This document shows positions 1 to 7,940 of a DNA stretch of 64,000 bases, in pieces. How positions within the stretch are numbered: position 1 is the first letter of the stretch; each line of letters begins with the position of its first letter. Made by a program: the position numbers and the translations under genes. Below the pieces are notes generated by a model, which was given only the letters and a program-made list of their open reading frames with translations, was not told the origin of the DNA and did not search any database. Origin of the DNA: Flavobacterium hungaricum (GTDB taxonomy: Bacteria > Bacteroidota > Bacteroidia > Flavobacteriales > Flavobacteriaceae); NCBI RefSeq assembly GCF_015182285.1, contig NZ_PRDM01000001.1, forward strand, positions 1,364,001 through 1,428,000, in the 5' to 3' direction.

Positions 1-153
1 TTTTTCGACAGTATTAGTGATCAAATCCTGAAATAACAGTTTGGTTATTACAGATTGAATACTAGAATATTGGAAAGAGAAGGGGATAAATACAATTCCT
101 AAAAAAGCAAACAATAATGCTCCCTGATAAACGAAATCTTCAATTCTTTTCAT
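1..153 (-). CDS. N-terminal fragment of a small membrane protein (runs off left edge)
   Basis: An open frame begins with ATG at 153-151 and continues to base 1 without a stop, giving 51 residues. It starts MKRIEDFVYQGALLFAFLGI and continues with a hydrophobic stretch at about residues 10-28, so it is probably a membrane segment near the N terminus. The start overlaps the stop codon of the exported protein gene upstream by one base (TAATG), which suggests translational coupling. The family cannot be assigned from this fragment, and the C terminus lies outside the window. Confidence 0.6.
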   Translation of the reverse strand, partial: MKRIEDFVYQGALLFAFLGIVFIPFSFQYSSIQSVITKLLFQDLITNTVEK

Positions 154-617
154 TAAAAGGGTTTTTTAAAACCTATAAAAACTACACTTCGTATAGGATT
201 CACAAAATAGAGTGGGTATCTGTATGGAGGTGCAAGTTTTATATAATCGACTGAGTTCTTTTTGTTAAATAAACTATCACTTATTATTTTGGTTTTATAT
301 CTAAAGTCTGAGTCACGTAAATCTTTATAATTATCTAAATTCTCATACTTACTTTTTTGGTGTTCTGTATACTCATTAATTGAAACCCTCATTTTTAATA
401 TGCAATGAGATTTATCAATAGCAATAACAGTATCTAAAATAACAATGTGATGTGTACTCAATCCAAAATTAGAATTTCTAATATCGAACAAATTTTTCTT
501 GTACGCTTTTGAAAACGTACTTTTAGAACCACTGTGGCTTTTGTGGGCTATTACCTTTGTCTGCGCAAAGGAGATTGTAGTGATAAAAAATAAAATAAGT
601 AAGATTGTTTTTCTCAT
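153..617 (-). CDS. Small exported protein of unknown function
   Basis: The 154-residue product has a clear signal peptide (MRKTILLILFFITTISFAQ, cleavage expected after AQ), so it should be exported to the periplasm or beyond. The mature part is basic and polar, with no membrane segment and no motif I recognise. Its last codon overlaps the start of the membrane-protein gene running off the left edge, so the two are probably one transcription unit. No function is proposed. Confidence 0.6.
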   Translation of the reverse strand: MRKTILLILFFITTISFAQTKVIAHKSHSGSKSTFSKAYKKNLFDIRNSNFGLSTHHIVILDTVIAIDKSHCILKMRVSINEYTEHQKSKYENLDNYKDLRDSDFRYKTKIISDSLFNKKNSVDYIKLAPPYRYPLYFVNPIRSVVFIGFKKPF

Positions 618-868
618 GATATAATTTTGGTTTTATAGGTCTGAAGTAATGTACTGCCAAAAACGATAGTTAAAAGTATAAAAATAAAAAATGACTTTCT
701 TAAATGTCATATCCGAAAGTATTAATCTTTCTTTTTATTATAGATGTCGATTTGGTTTAAAAGGTTGGGACGTATGAGCAAAAAATGAACTATAAACAAA
801 TCTAAAATGAAATGATCATTCTGTACTTTTGTAATTTTAGTTGTTATCAGTAACAGGAATAAAAATGG

Positions 869-1420
869 CTATAATTTATTGAGCTTATTTACCAGATAAC
901 TTATCATTTGTGCAATACTTTCAGCAGGAATAGAGAAATCATTTTCGATCCAGTTTTTGATGACAGCAATACTTCCTTTTTCGCCAAATTGGTAGGCCAT
1001 TTCAACAAAAGGCTTCGCTTCTTCAGTAAGTTCTATTTGATTTTCAACTGGAAAATTATTCCGGACACTTGTCAGGATTCGCGATAGAATTCCGCTTCCA
1101 TCCGCTTTGGTAAACACAATTTTACTCATCTGCTTGTCGCTTTCCAGTAACTGGCAGCTGAGCAGTATCACATCATCCATATTGGTGCTTTTACGCAAAA
1201 CCACTGAGAGTTTTTCAAAAACATCTTCTTCTATTTCAAGCAGTATATCCAGCGGAATAGTATAATGCCGATAAAATGTATTGCGGTTGACATCGGCTGT
1301 TTTACACAGTTCGGTTATGGTTATTTCGCTCAATTCTCTCTCGTTCAGTAAAATAAATAATGCCTCACGCAATATTTTTTTAGTATACTGAACCCTTCTG
1401 TCTTTTCTTAAATCCATCAT
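869..1420 (-). CDS. TetR/AcrR-family transcriptional regulator
   Basis: The 183-residue protein has an N-terminal TetR-type helix-turn-helix at about residues 10-55, with the family-typical run ITELCKTADVNRNTFYRHY. The C-terminal helical part resembles the ligand-binding/dimerisation region of short TetR proteins. It is transcribed away from the epimerase gene at 1636, with 215 bp between them. That arrangement is usual for a repressor controlling itself and its neighbour. A TGTTC-N6-GAACA palindrome in the gap (1457-1472) is a candidate operator. The ligand is unknown. ATG at 1420 is followed at once by a second ATG, and either could be used. Confidence 0.85.
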   Translation of the reverse strand: MMDLRKDRRVQYTKKILREALFILLNERELSEITITELCKTADVNRNTFYRHYTIPLDILLEIEEDVFEKLSVVLRKSTNMDDVILLSCQLLESDKQMSKIVFTKADGSGILSRILTSVRNNFPVENQIELTEEAKPFVEMAYQFGEKGSIAVIKNWIENDFSIPAESIAQMISYLVNKLNKL

Positions 1421-1456
1421 AAATTATTTTACATACGCTACAAAAGCAGTAGTCTT

Positions 1457-1472
1457 TGTTCGCTAATGAACA
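1457..1472. promoter_or_regulatory. Candidate TetR operator palindrome
   Basis: TGTTC (1457-1461) and GAACA (1468-1472) form a perfect inverted repeat with a 6-base spacer between the divergent TetR regulator and epimerase genes. Further right, CAAATATA at 1572-1579 reads TATATTTG on the minus strand and fits the Bacteroidota -7 consensus TAnnTTTG, so it may drive the regulator. Binding is inferred from position and symmetry only. Confidence 0.35.
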
Positions 1473-1635
1473 GCAGCAACCTTTTTTGAAACAGTAGATA
1501 CATTCTTCTTTAATAGTTTTACGTAGTGATCAAAAAAGAACACAACGTTAAATACTGAACATATTGTATAACAAATATAGCTTTTTAATCAAAATTTAAG
1601 CGGATTGAAAAGACTAATGTTAAATTTTAAAAAAA

Positions 1636-2694
1636 ATGGAAAATAAGATATTACGAAAAAAAATACTGCTGACGGGTGCCTCTGGAACTGTAGGAATTGA
1701 AACATTGCAGCATCTGGTTGAGCATATGGATTATGAAATAACGGTTTTTGATCTAAAAACCCAAAATTCGGTAAAAAAACTGGCTCCCTTTCGATCTCAT
1801 GTAGAGATTATTTATGGAGACATCAGCAATAGAGAAGAAGTGCTGAAAGTTACCCAAAATAAAGATGCAGCGATCCATTTAGCAGCGGTTATTCCACCTC
1901 TTGCAGATATAAATCCGGAGATGGCTTACAGTGTCAATGTGAGAGGGACCGAAAATCTTATTTACGCTTTAGAGCAGAATTCACCGGATTGTTATTTGAT
2001 TTTTAGTTCCAGTATTTCAGTTTATGGTGATCGGATGAAGAATCCTGAGATCAGTATCAATGATGTTTTACAGCCCAGTCCCGGTGATCAGTATGGCGAA
2101 ACAAAGGTGTTGTGTGAGTCGTTGATTGCAAAATCCAAATTATCATGGAGTATTTTTCGTCTCGCTGCAATTATGGGGAACCATAAGATATCCAAATTGA
2201 TGTTTCACATGCCGCTGGATACGCCAATGGAAATCTGCACGCCAAAAGATACGGGCAGAGCTTTTGCTAAAGCAGTTGAAAACCAAAAAAGACTAGAGAA
2301 GCAAATATTCAACTTGGGAGGGGGAGAGGATTGTGTTATTACTTATGGATCTTTTCTGGACAAAATGTTTGCTGAATTTGGCTTAGGCGAAGCTGATTTT
2401 CCACAAAAGGCGTTTGCAGAGAAAAATTTTCACTGCGGGATTTTAAAAGATGGTGAAGATTTAGATAATATTCTAGGTTTTCGACAGCAAAATTTGAACG
2501 ATTATTTCGAGATGGTCCGCCAGAAAATTCATCCTCTCCAAAAAGGAATCACCTTCATTTTTAAAAGTATGATAAAAAAATGGCTGCTCTCACAATCAGA
2601 ACCCTATCAGGCCTTTAAAAAAGGGAATGTAAAAAAAATGAATCACTTTTTTAACCCATTAGAGAAAGAGGAGCTGGAAAAGGTTCTATTGTAA
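1636..2694 (+). CDS. NAD-dependent epimerase/dehydratase (extended SDR)
   Basis: The 352-residue protein has an N-terminal Rossmann dinucleotide site, TGASGTVG at about residues 13-20 (GxxGxxG pattern). It continues with FSSSISVYGD and a later YGETK, matching the Ser and YxxxK catalytic residues of extended short-chain dehydrogenases/reductases. Such enzymes act on nucleotide sugars or other alcohols and ketones in the cytoplasm. The substrate here cannot be told. The gene faces away from the TetR regulator and is followed after 19 bp by the DUF2141 gene, so it is probably the regulated target. The last roughly 60 residues are basic and unlike a typical sugar epimerase tail. Confidence 0.8.
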   Translation: MENKILRKKILLTGASGTVGIETLQHLVEHMDYEITVFDLKTQNSVKKLAPFRSHVEIIYGDISNREEVLKVTQNKDAAIHLAAVIPPLADINPEMAYSVNVRGTENLIYALEQNSPDCYLIFSSSISVYGDRMKNPEISINDVLQPSPGDQYGETKVLCESLIAKSKLSWSIFRLAAIMGNHKISKLMFHMPLDTPMEICTPKDTGRAFAKAVENQKRLEKQIFNLGGGEDCVITYGSFLDKMFAEFGLGEADFPQKAFAEKNFHCGILKDGEDLDNILGFRQQNLNDYFEMVRQKIHPLQKGITFIFKSMIKKWLLSQSEPYQAFKKGNVKKMNHFFNPLEKEELEKVLL

Positions 2695-2713
2695 ATCGTA
2701 AATAATATTACTT

Positions 2714-3139
2714 ATGAAAATTAAAATGATAAGCTTGATAGTACTTGTAACAGTTAATTCAGCACTTTTTGCCCAACATAATTTCAGCGTTGAAGTAACG
2801 GGCGTGGAACCCGGCAAAGGATCTGTTTTTTTTGGATTGTACGATAAAGAGAAAGGCTTTCTTGATAATGAGTCACAGATTGCCACCGCAAAAGTAAAAG
2901 CGGCAGAAAATAAAGTGGTCTACACGTTCAAAAACCTGCCGGATGGCGATTATGCTATTGCGGTTTATCAAGACCTGAATAATAACGGAAAATGTGATAG
3001 AAATATGATTGGTTATCCAACAGAAGGATTTGGATTTTCTAAAAATTACAAACCCAAACTCTCAGCACCTGATTTTGATGAGGTGAAAATTGCAGTTAAC
3101 CAGTATGCTAAAACCAGTATTGCATTGATTGTTAAATAG
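2714..3139 (+). CDS. DUF2141-family exported protein
   Basis: The 141-residue product starts with a signal peptide (MKIKMISLIVLVTVNSALFAQ). It then has a compact beta-rich domain with the DUF2141 hallmarks: an early GSVFFGLYD segment and a later NLPDGDYAIAVYQDLNNNGK run with acidic and asparagine residues. DUF2141 proteins are small periplasmic or outer-membrane-associated proteins of unknown role. It lies 19 bp after the epimerase gene and before a strong terminator, so the two form a short operon. Confidence 0.8.
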   Translation: MKIKMISLIVLVTVNSALFAQHNFSVEVTGVEPGKGSVFFGLYDKEKGFLDNESQIATAKVKAAENKVVYTFKNLPDGDYAIAVYQDLNNNGKCDRNMIGYPTEGFGFSKNYKPKLSAPDFDEVKIAVNQYAKTSIALIVK

Positions 3140-3195
3140 GAAAGGGTGAGCCCCGCAGCATAAACGTAAGTTTTTAGTTATCTGATTAGGTATAA

Positions 3196-3229
3196 AAAAG
3201 GCGCCAATTGTCTTCAATTGGCGCCTTTT
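3196..3229. terminator. Bidirectional rho-independent terminator
   Basis: A perfect 15-bp stem (arms 3196-3210 and 3215-3229, core GGCGCCAATTG) closes a TCTT loop. It is flanked by an A run on the left and a T run on the right, so it can work in both directions. It sits between the convergent DUF2141 gene (+) and the symporter gene (-). Confidence 0.9.
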
Positions 3230-3302
3230 GGCTTTGTAAGGTCTAGTTTATAATTTACAAATCATTTTATGAATGATTTAAAGAAATTTTTTGAAAAAGG
3301 TA

Positions 3303-4988
3303 TTACCAGAATTTCACATATAAAGCTACAATAATCAATAATGTAATTACGATTAAAACGGTAGTTTGTGGTTTTACTTTAAACATTTCAGAGTCTATTT
3401 CAAACGCTTTTGGATTCACTTTTGGTCCGGCGAAACTGATTAGAATCATGGCCAGCATGGTAAAGAAAAATGATAATCCCATACAAATGTGGAACGGAAT
3501 TTCGAATGCGCCTTTTCCGTTAGGATAAGCTGTGTATAATAAAGTTTCGTTTCCGAATAACATTGGAGCATATTCGTTAAACAATACAGACAATACAAAT
3601 CCAAGAATTACACCCACAATTGCCGCAGTTCCGGTTGTTCTTTTCCAGAACATTCCAAGGAAGAACATAGCAAAAACTCCAGGGCTGATGAATCCTGTAT
3701 ATTTTTGAATATAAGTGAAACCACCAACACCGCCGATTCCTAAGATATCATTCCATGTAAATAATACTGCTAAAAGCATTGCTGCAAAAACCGCAAGACG
3801 GCCAATATTTACCTGTTGTTTTTCTCCCGCTTCTTTCTGGATGTATTTTTTATGAATATCTAAGGTGTAGATTGTAGAGATACTGTTTACTTTTCCAGCC
3901 AAAGAAGCTACGATAGCAGCTGTTAAAGCCGCTACAGAAAGTCCTTTTAATCCTGTTGGCAAGAAAGTCAATACAGCAGAATAAGCGCCGTCTTTTCCGC
4001 CCACTAACTGAGGTAAATGTCCGTCTTTGTATAAAACGTAAGCCGCAATTCCGGGAAGCATTACAATTAACGGCATTAATAACTTCAGCATACCTGCAAA
4101 TAAAATTCCGGTACGAGCCGTTTGTAAATCGGCACCAAGGGCTCTTTGCGTAATGTATTGGTTACAGCCCCAATAGTTTAAGTTGATAATCCAGATACCG
4201 GCAAGATAAGACATCAAACCAGGGAAAGTTAAATATTTGTCGATTTCCAATTGAGAAGAATTCGCAGTTGGTTTTGGAATAATCATTTTGAAATGTTCTG
4301 GAGCTTCTCTCATTAAAACTTTAAAACCGGCAATCGCATTTTCGCCTACGCCAAAATATTGTCCTACTGTTGTAAGGGCAATATAAGAAGTTACAAGCCC
4401 TCCAATAATTAATACCGCAACCTGAATAACGTCTGTATACGCTACAACCTTCATTCCTCCAAGAGAAATAAACAGCGCAAAAACTGCCAATCCAACCATG
4501 ATTACATGGAGGTATTCACCGCCCGCAAGTCCGTTAATAGCGACTGCTCCTAAATAAAGAATTGAAGTTAAGTTTACAAAAACATACAAGAACAACCAAA
4601 AAACCGCCATAATCAAAGCAGTCGATTCGTTGTAACGTGTTTTTAAAAATTGAGGCATCGTGTAAATCTTGTTTTTAAGATAAACCGGAATAAACCAAAC
4701 GGCCACAATAATAAGAGCAACGGCAGCAAGCCATTCGTAGGCAGCTACTGCAATTCCTAAAAAGAAACCTTCACCGCTCATTCCGATGAATTGTTCTGCT
4801 GAAATATTGGAGGCGATTAAAGATGCACCAATAGCCCACCAGGTTAAATTTCCTTCGGCCAAAAAATAAGCTTTAGCATCTTGTTCGTCTTGTTTACGTT
4901 TGCGGTAAACGGTATAACCGTAGACAGAAACTACGATGAAATAAATAATAAAAACCGCATAATCTGCGACAGCAAGGTTTTGGTTCAT
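3303..4988 (-). CDS. Sodium:solute symporter (SSS/SGLT family)
   Basis: The 561-residue, highly hydrophobic protein has about 14 predicted membrane helices. It shows the SSS signature early on (SLIASNISAEQFIGMSGEG, about residues 56-74), as in sodium/sugar cotransporters of Bacteroidota. It should import a sugar or sugar acid across the inner membrane with sodium. Its gene lies 43 bp after the GH3 glycosidase gene on the same strand, and both face away from the HTCS regulator. The likely cargo is therefore a monosaccharide or short product released in the periplasm, such as xylose, arabinose or a uronate. The exact substrate is inferred from context only. Confidence 0.88.
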   Translation of the reverse strand: MNQNLAVADYAVFIIYFIVVSVYGYTVYRKRKQDEQDAKAYFLAEGNLTWWAIGASLIASNISAEQFIGMSGEGFFLGIAVAAYEWLAAVALIIVAVWFIPVYLKNKIYTMPQFLKTRYNESTALIMAVFWLFLYVFVNLTSILYLGAVAINGLAGGEYLHVIMVGLAVFALFISLGGMKVVAYTDVIQVAVLIIGGLVTSYIALTTVGQYFGVGENAIAGFKVLMREAPEHFKMIIPKPTANSSQLEIDKYLTFPGLMSYLAGIWIINLNYWGCNQYITQRALGADLQTARTGILFAGMLKLLMPLIVMLPGIAAYVLYKDGHLPQLVGGKDGAYSAVLTFLPTGLKGLSVAALTAAIVASLAGKVNSISTIYTLDIHKKYIQKEAGEKQQVNIGRLAVFAAMLLAVLFTWNDILGIGGVGGFTYIQKYTGFISPGVFAMFFLGMFWKRTTGTAAIVGVILGFVLSVLFNEYAPMLFGNETLLYTAYPNGKGAFEIPFHICMGLSFFFTMLAMILISFAGPKVNPKAFEIDSEMFKVKPQTTVLIVITLLIIVALYVKFW

Positions 4989-5031
4989 TTTTATAAAAAT
5001 TAGGTTAGTAAAGTTGTAGATTAGGAAAAAA

Positions 5032-7647
5032 CTATTTGTCCATTAAAATTGTTTTTCCTGTAATATTGATTCGGCCCGTTTGAATATCGGCTGAACCGTC
5101 TGGCTGTTTGCCGCCAATTGAAACGGTAAACCATCCCGGTTCTACAACAAGCTGGTTTTTGTCGTTGATCATCGATAACTGTCTTGGTGTAATGGTAAAA
5201 CTAACCGTTTTTGTTTCGCCCTTTTTTAAACTGATACGTTCAAAACCTTCTAATTGCCAGATTGGTCGGGGAGTAGAGGCTTTTTCATCTTTCAAATACA
5301 ATTCTGCTACTTCGTCGCCGTCGCGGCCGCCAATGTTTGTTACGTCTACCGTTATTTTAAAATCATTTTCGGCAGTAGTGTTGGCAGGAATTTGTAAGTT
5401 GCTGTATTTGAATTTGGTGTAACTCAAACCAAATCCGAATGGATAGAGCGGTTTTTTATCAAAATAACGATAAGTACGTCCTTTCATGGCATAATTTTCA
5501 AACTCAGGAAGCTGTTTTACCGATTTGTAATACGTAACCGGAAGTCTTCCCGCCGGATTATAATCTCCAAATACCACATCGGCAATAGCGTTTCCGCCCT
5601 GCTGGCCTGGATATCCGGCCGTTAAAATAGCCGGAATGTTATCATTTGCCCAGTTTATAGAAAGTGCGCTTCCGTTTATTAAAACTAATACAACAGGTTT
5701 TCCAGTGGCTTTCATCGCTTTCATCAATTCTTCCTGATTAGCCGGAAGATCAAGATTGGTGCGGTCTCCGCCGTTAAAACCAGCTGCTTCAACTTTCATT
5801 TCTTCGCCTTCTAATCGTTCATTTAGTCCTAATACTAAAATTACGGCATCTGCCTGTTTCGCGGTTTCAACTGCTTTTTCCAGCAGATTTTCTTCGGGTT
5901 CAGCCCATAAAAGCTGTGCAATCGCATCACCATAAAAGTTTTGGTATTTTACTTCTATTTTATATTTTTTTCCTGCTTCTAAAGTTAATTTTTGCGATCG
6001 AATTCGGGGATGATGATTATTTTTTCCTCCTGATGTTTTTCCTGTTTCGATTTCAACCGTCATAAAAGGTTTTGCCCATTCAGAAATGCTGTAAACTCCC
6101 GTTTTTGGTGCTGTAATATAACCCGTCCATCTTACGCTGTAATTGCCTATTTTCATGCGCGGATCTGGCGTGTCGATATCCCAGTGAAAGTCGATATTCT
6201 GATCTGTACGCGTAAAAAGAGGTTTTCCTTCCCATTTACTATTGTCAAAATATTCTCCTGTTAAGCCCTGAATTCCCTCAGCATTCTGAAAATAAGCAGA
6301 CGGAATAACTTTCATTGCCGGAATTCCTTTCGCAAGCTGTGTTCCCTGCGCGTATAGAACTTTTGAATCTGGCTCCAGCTTGTTTTGAATTCCTTTCAGA
6401 ACCGTTACCGGATTAGACGGAATTCCGTTATAATTTCCCCATAAAGATTGAATGTCATCGGCATTTGGCCCAATAACAGCAACGGTTTTGATTTTTTTTG
6501 AAAGCGGTAATATTTGATTTTGGTTCTTTAAAAGCACAATACTTTTTTGAGATGCAGTACGGGCCAATAAACTATGGGCTTCATTATTATTTACAGAAAA
6601 CGGAATCTGGGCATAAGGCACAATTTCGTCAGGATCAAACATTCCTAATTTAAAACGGGCGGTAAACAATCGTTTTATGGTAAGATCAATATCGGCTTCG
6701 GTAATTAGTTTTCGGTCCAGCGCTTCTTTTAGCGATTTGTAATTGCTGCCGCATTCTAAATCCAGACCTTCTTTTACTGCCAAAGCTGATGCTGAGGCAG
6801 CATCGGGTGTTATTTTGTGGTATTTCCAAATGTCTGTAACAGCGCCGCAATCTGATACGATGTAGCCGTTAAATCCCCAGTCATTTCGAAGAATATTAAA
6901 CAAAAATGGACTCGCACTGCAGGATTCTCCGCGAAAGCGGTTGTAAGCGCCCATAACCGAATATACATTTCCTTCTTGTACCAAAGCACGAAAAGCAGGC
7001 AGATACGTTTCATAAAGATCAATGTCACTGGTTTCTGCATTAAACTGATGTCTGGAGGGTTCAGGGCCCGAGTGCACAGCAAAATGTTTGGCCGTAGCAA
7101 TTACTTTCAGATATTTTGGATCTGTGCCCTGAAGGCCTTTTACATATTTAAGTCCCAATTGACTGGTTAGATAAGGATCTTCGCCATAGGTTTCGTGGCC
7201 GCGGCCCCAGCGAGGATCACGAAAAATATTGATGTTTGGAGACCAAAATGTTAATCCCTGATACATACCATGCTGCCCGCGTCTTAAATACTCGTGGTGT
7301 TTGGCGCGCGCTTCATCCGAAATAACATTGGCCACATCATAAATTAACTGACGGTCCCAGGATGAGGCAATTGAAATAGACTGCGGAAAAACAGTCGCAT
7401 ATCCTGCACGCGCAACGCCATGCAAGGATTCGTTCCACCAATTGTACTCGGGAATTCCGAGACGTTCGATCGCAGGCGAAGAATCCATCAGCTGACTGAT
7501 TTTTTCATCAATAGTCATTCTTGATACAAGATCATCAACACGCTGTTCAATAGGCAGATTTGGATTTTTAAAAGCGGGGTTTTCCTGTGCAAAAGTGTTT
7601 ATTGCTAATAAATTTAGCACAAACATAAATTTGTATACTTTTTTCAT
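5032..7647 (-). CDS. Glycoside hydrolase family 3 with PA14 insert (beta-xylosidase/beta-glucosidase type)
   Basis: The 871-residue protein has a signal peptide (to about residue 20) and an N-terminal GH3 TIM-barrel domain with DPRWGRGHETYGEDPYL, AKHFAVHSGPE and the nucleophile motif IVSDCGA (Asp266). A GH3 C-terminal domain follows, interrupted by a PA14-type sheet at roughly residues 450-600, then a fibronectin-III-like end. GH3 enzymes with this build remove terminal beta-linked xylose, glucose or arabinose in the periplasm. The location in a pectin locus next to a sodium symporter suggests it trims side-chain xylose or similar sugars. It may use the -7-like box on the minus strand at 7729-7736 (TAATTTTG read on that strand). 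Confidence 0.9.
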   Translation of the reverse strand: MKKVYKFMFVLNLLAINTFAQENPAFKNPNLPIEQRVDDLVSRMTIDEKISQLMDSSPAIERLGIPEYNWWNESLHGVARAGYATVFPQSISIASSWDRQLIYDVANVISDEARAKHHEYLRRGQHGMYQGLTFWSPNINIFRDPRWGRGHETYGEDPYLTSQLGLKYVKGLQGTDPKYLKVIATAKHFAVHSGPEPSRHQFNAETSDIDLYETYLPAFRALVQEGNVYSVMGAYNRFRGESCSASPFLFNILRNDWGFNGYIVSDCGAVTDIWKYHKITPDAASASALAVKEGLDLECGSNYKSLKEALDRKLITEADIDLTIKRLFTARFKLGMFDPDEIVPYAQIPFSVNNNEAHSLLARTASQKSIVLLKNQNQILPLSKKIKTVAVIGPNADDIQSLWGNYNGIPSNPVTVLKGIQNKLEPDSKVLYAQGTQLAKGIPAMKVIPSAYFQNAEGIQGLTGEYFDNSKWEGKPLFTRTDQNIDFHWDIDTPDPRMKIGNYSVRWTGYITAPKTGVYSISEWAKPFMTVEIETGKTSGGKNNHHPRIRSQKLTLEAGKKYKIEVKYQNFYGDAIAQLLWAEPEENLLEKAVETAKQADAVILVLGLNERLEGEEMKVEAAGFNGGDRTNLDLPANQEELMKAMKATGKPVVLVLINGSALSINWANDNIPAILTAGYPGQQGGNAIADVVFGDYNPAGRLPVTYYKSVKQLPEFENYAMKGRTYRYFDKKPLYPFGFGLSYTKFKYSNLQIPANTTAENDFKITVDVTNIGGRDGDEVAELYLKDEKASTPRPIWQLEGFERISLKKGETKTVSFTITPRQLSMINDKNQLVVEPGWFTVSIGGKQPDGSADIQTGRINITGKTILMDK

Positions 7648-7728
7648 TTAATTATCTGGTAATTTTGGTTTAATAGTTAGTAGATTTTTCTGAAATGTTG
7701 AATTGGTGACAATTACAAATCAGCAATA

Positions 7729-7736
7729 CAAAATTA
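7729..7736 (-). promoter_or_regulatory. Candidate -7 box for the GH3-symporter unit
   Basis: CAAAATTA reads TAATTTTG on the minus strand, fitting TAnnTTTG. It lies about 80 bp before the GH3 start, in the 293-bp gap divergent from the HTCS gene. No convincing -33 TTG is seen, so this is weak. An HTCS target site would be expected in the same gap but cannot be named. Confidence 0.25.
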
Positions 7737-7897
7737 TAGGTTTCTCTATTTCACTTTAGGATTAATTGCTATTTAAAGGGTGTTGTAAAGCTTAAGGGTA
7801 TTTTTTGTTCATTTTGCAAAAATTAATAAAGGATGACAAATCACTATTTAATATAGGCTGTTTGGCTAAATCTGGATACGTTTTTAGGTTAGGAACG

Positions 7898-7914
7898 TAA
7901 TTTTGATATTTTTG
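7898..7914 (+). promoter_or_regulatory. Candidate -7 boxes for the HTCS gene
   Basis: Two overlapping-phase matches to the Bacteroidota -7 consensus TAnnTTTG occur here: TAATTTTG (7898-7905) and TATTTTTG (7907-7914). They end 26 bp before the HTCS start codon, so any leader would be short. No clear -33 TTG is present at the usual distance. Confidence 0.3.
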
Positions 7915-7940
7915 TCATTTCCGTTAAAAACAAATAAAGT

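Noticed and set aside
2686..2886. 66-codon minus-strand frame over the epimerase/DUF2141 junction
   Set aside because: Lies opposite the DUF2141 signal peptide and start region, and the product has no protein-like features. It is a shadow of the real gene.
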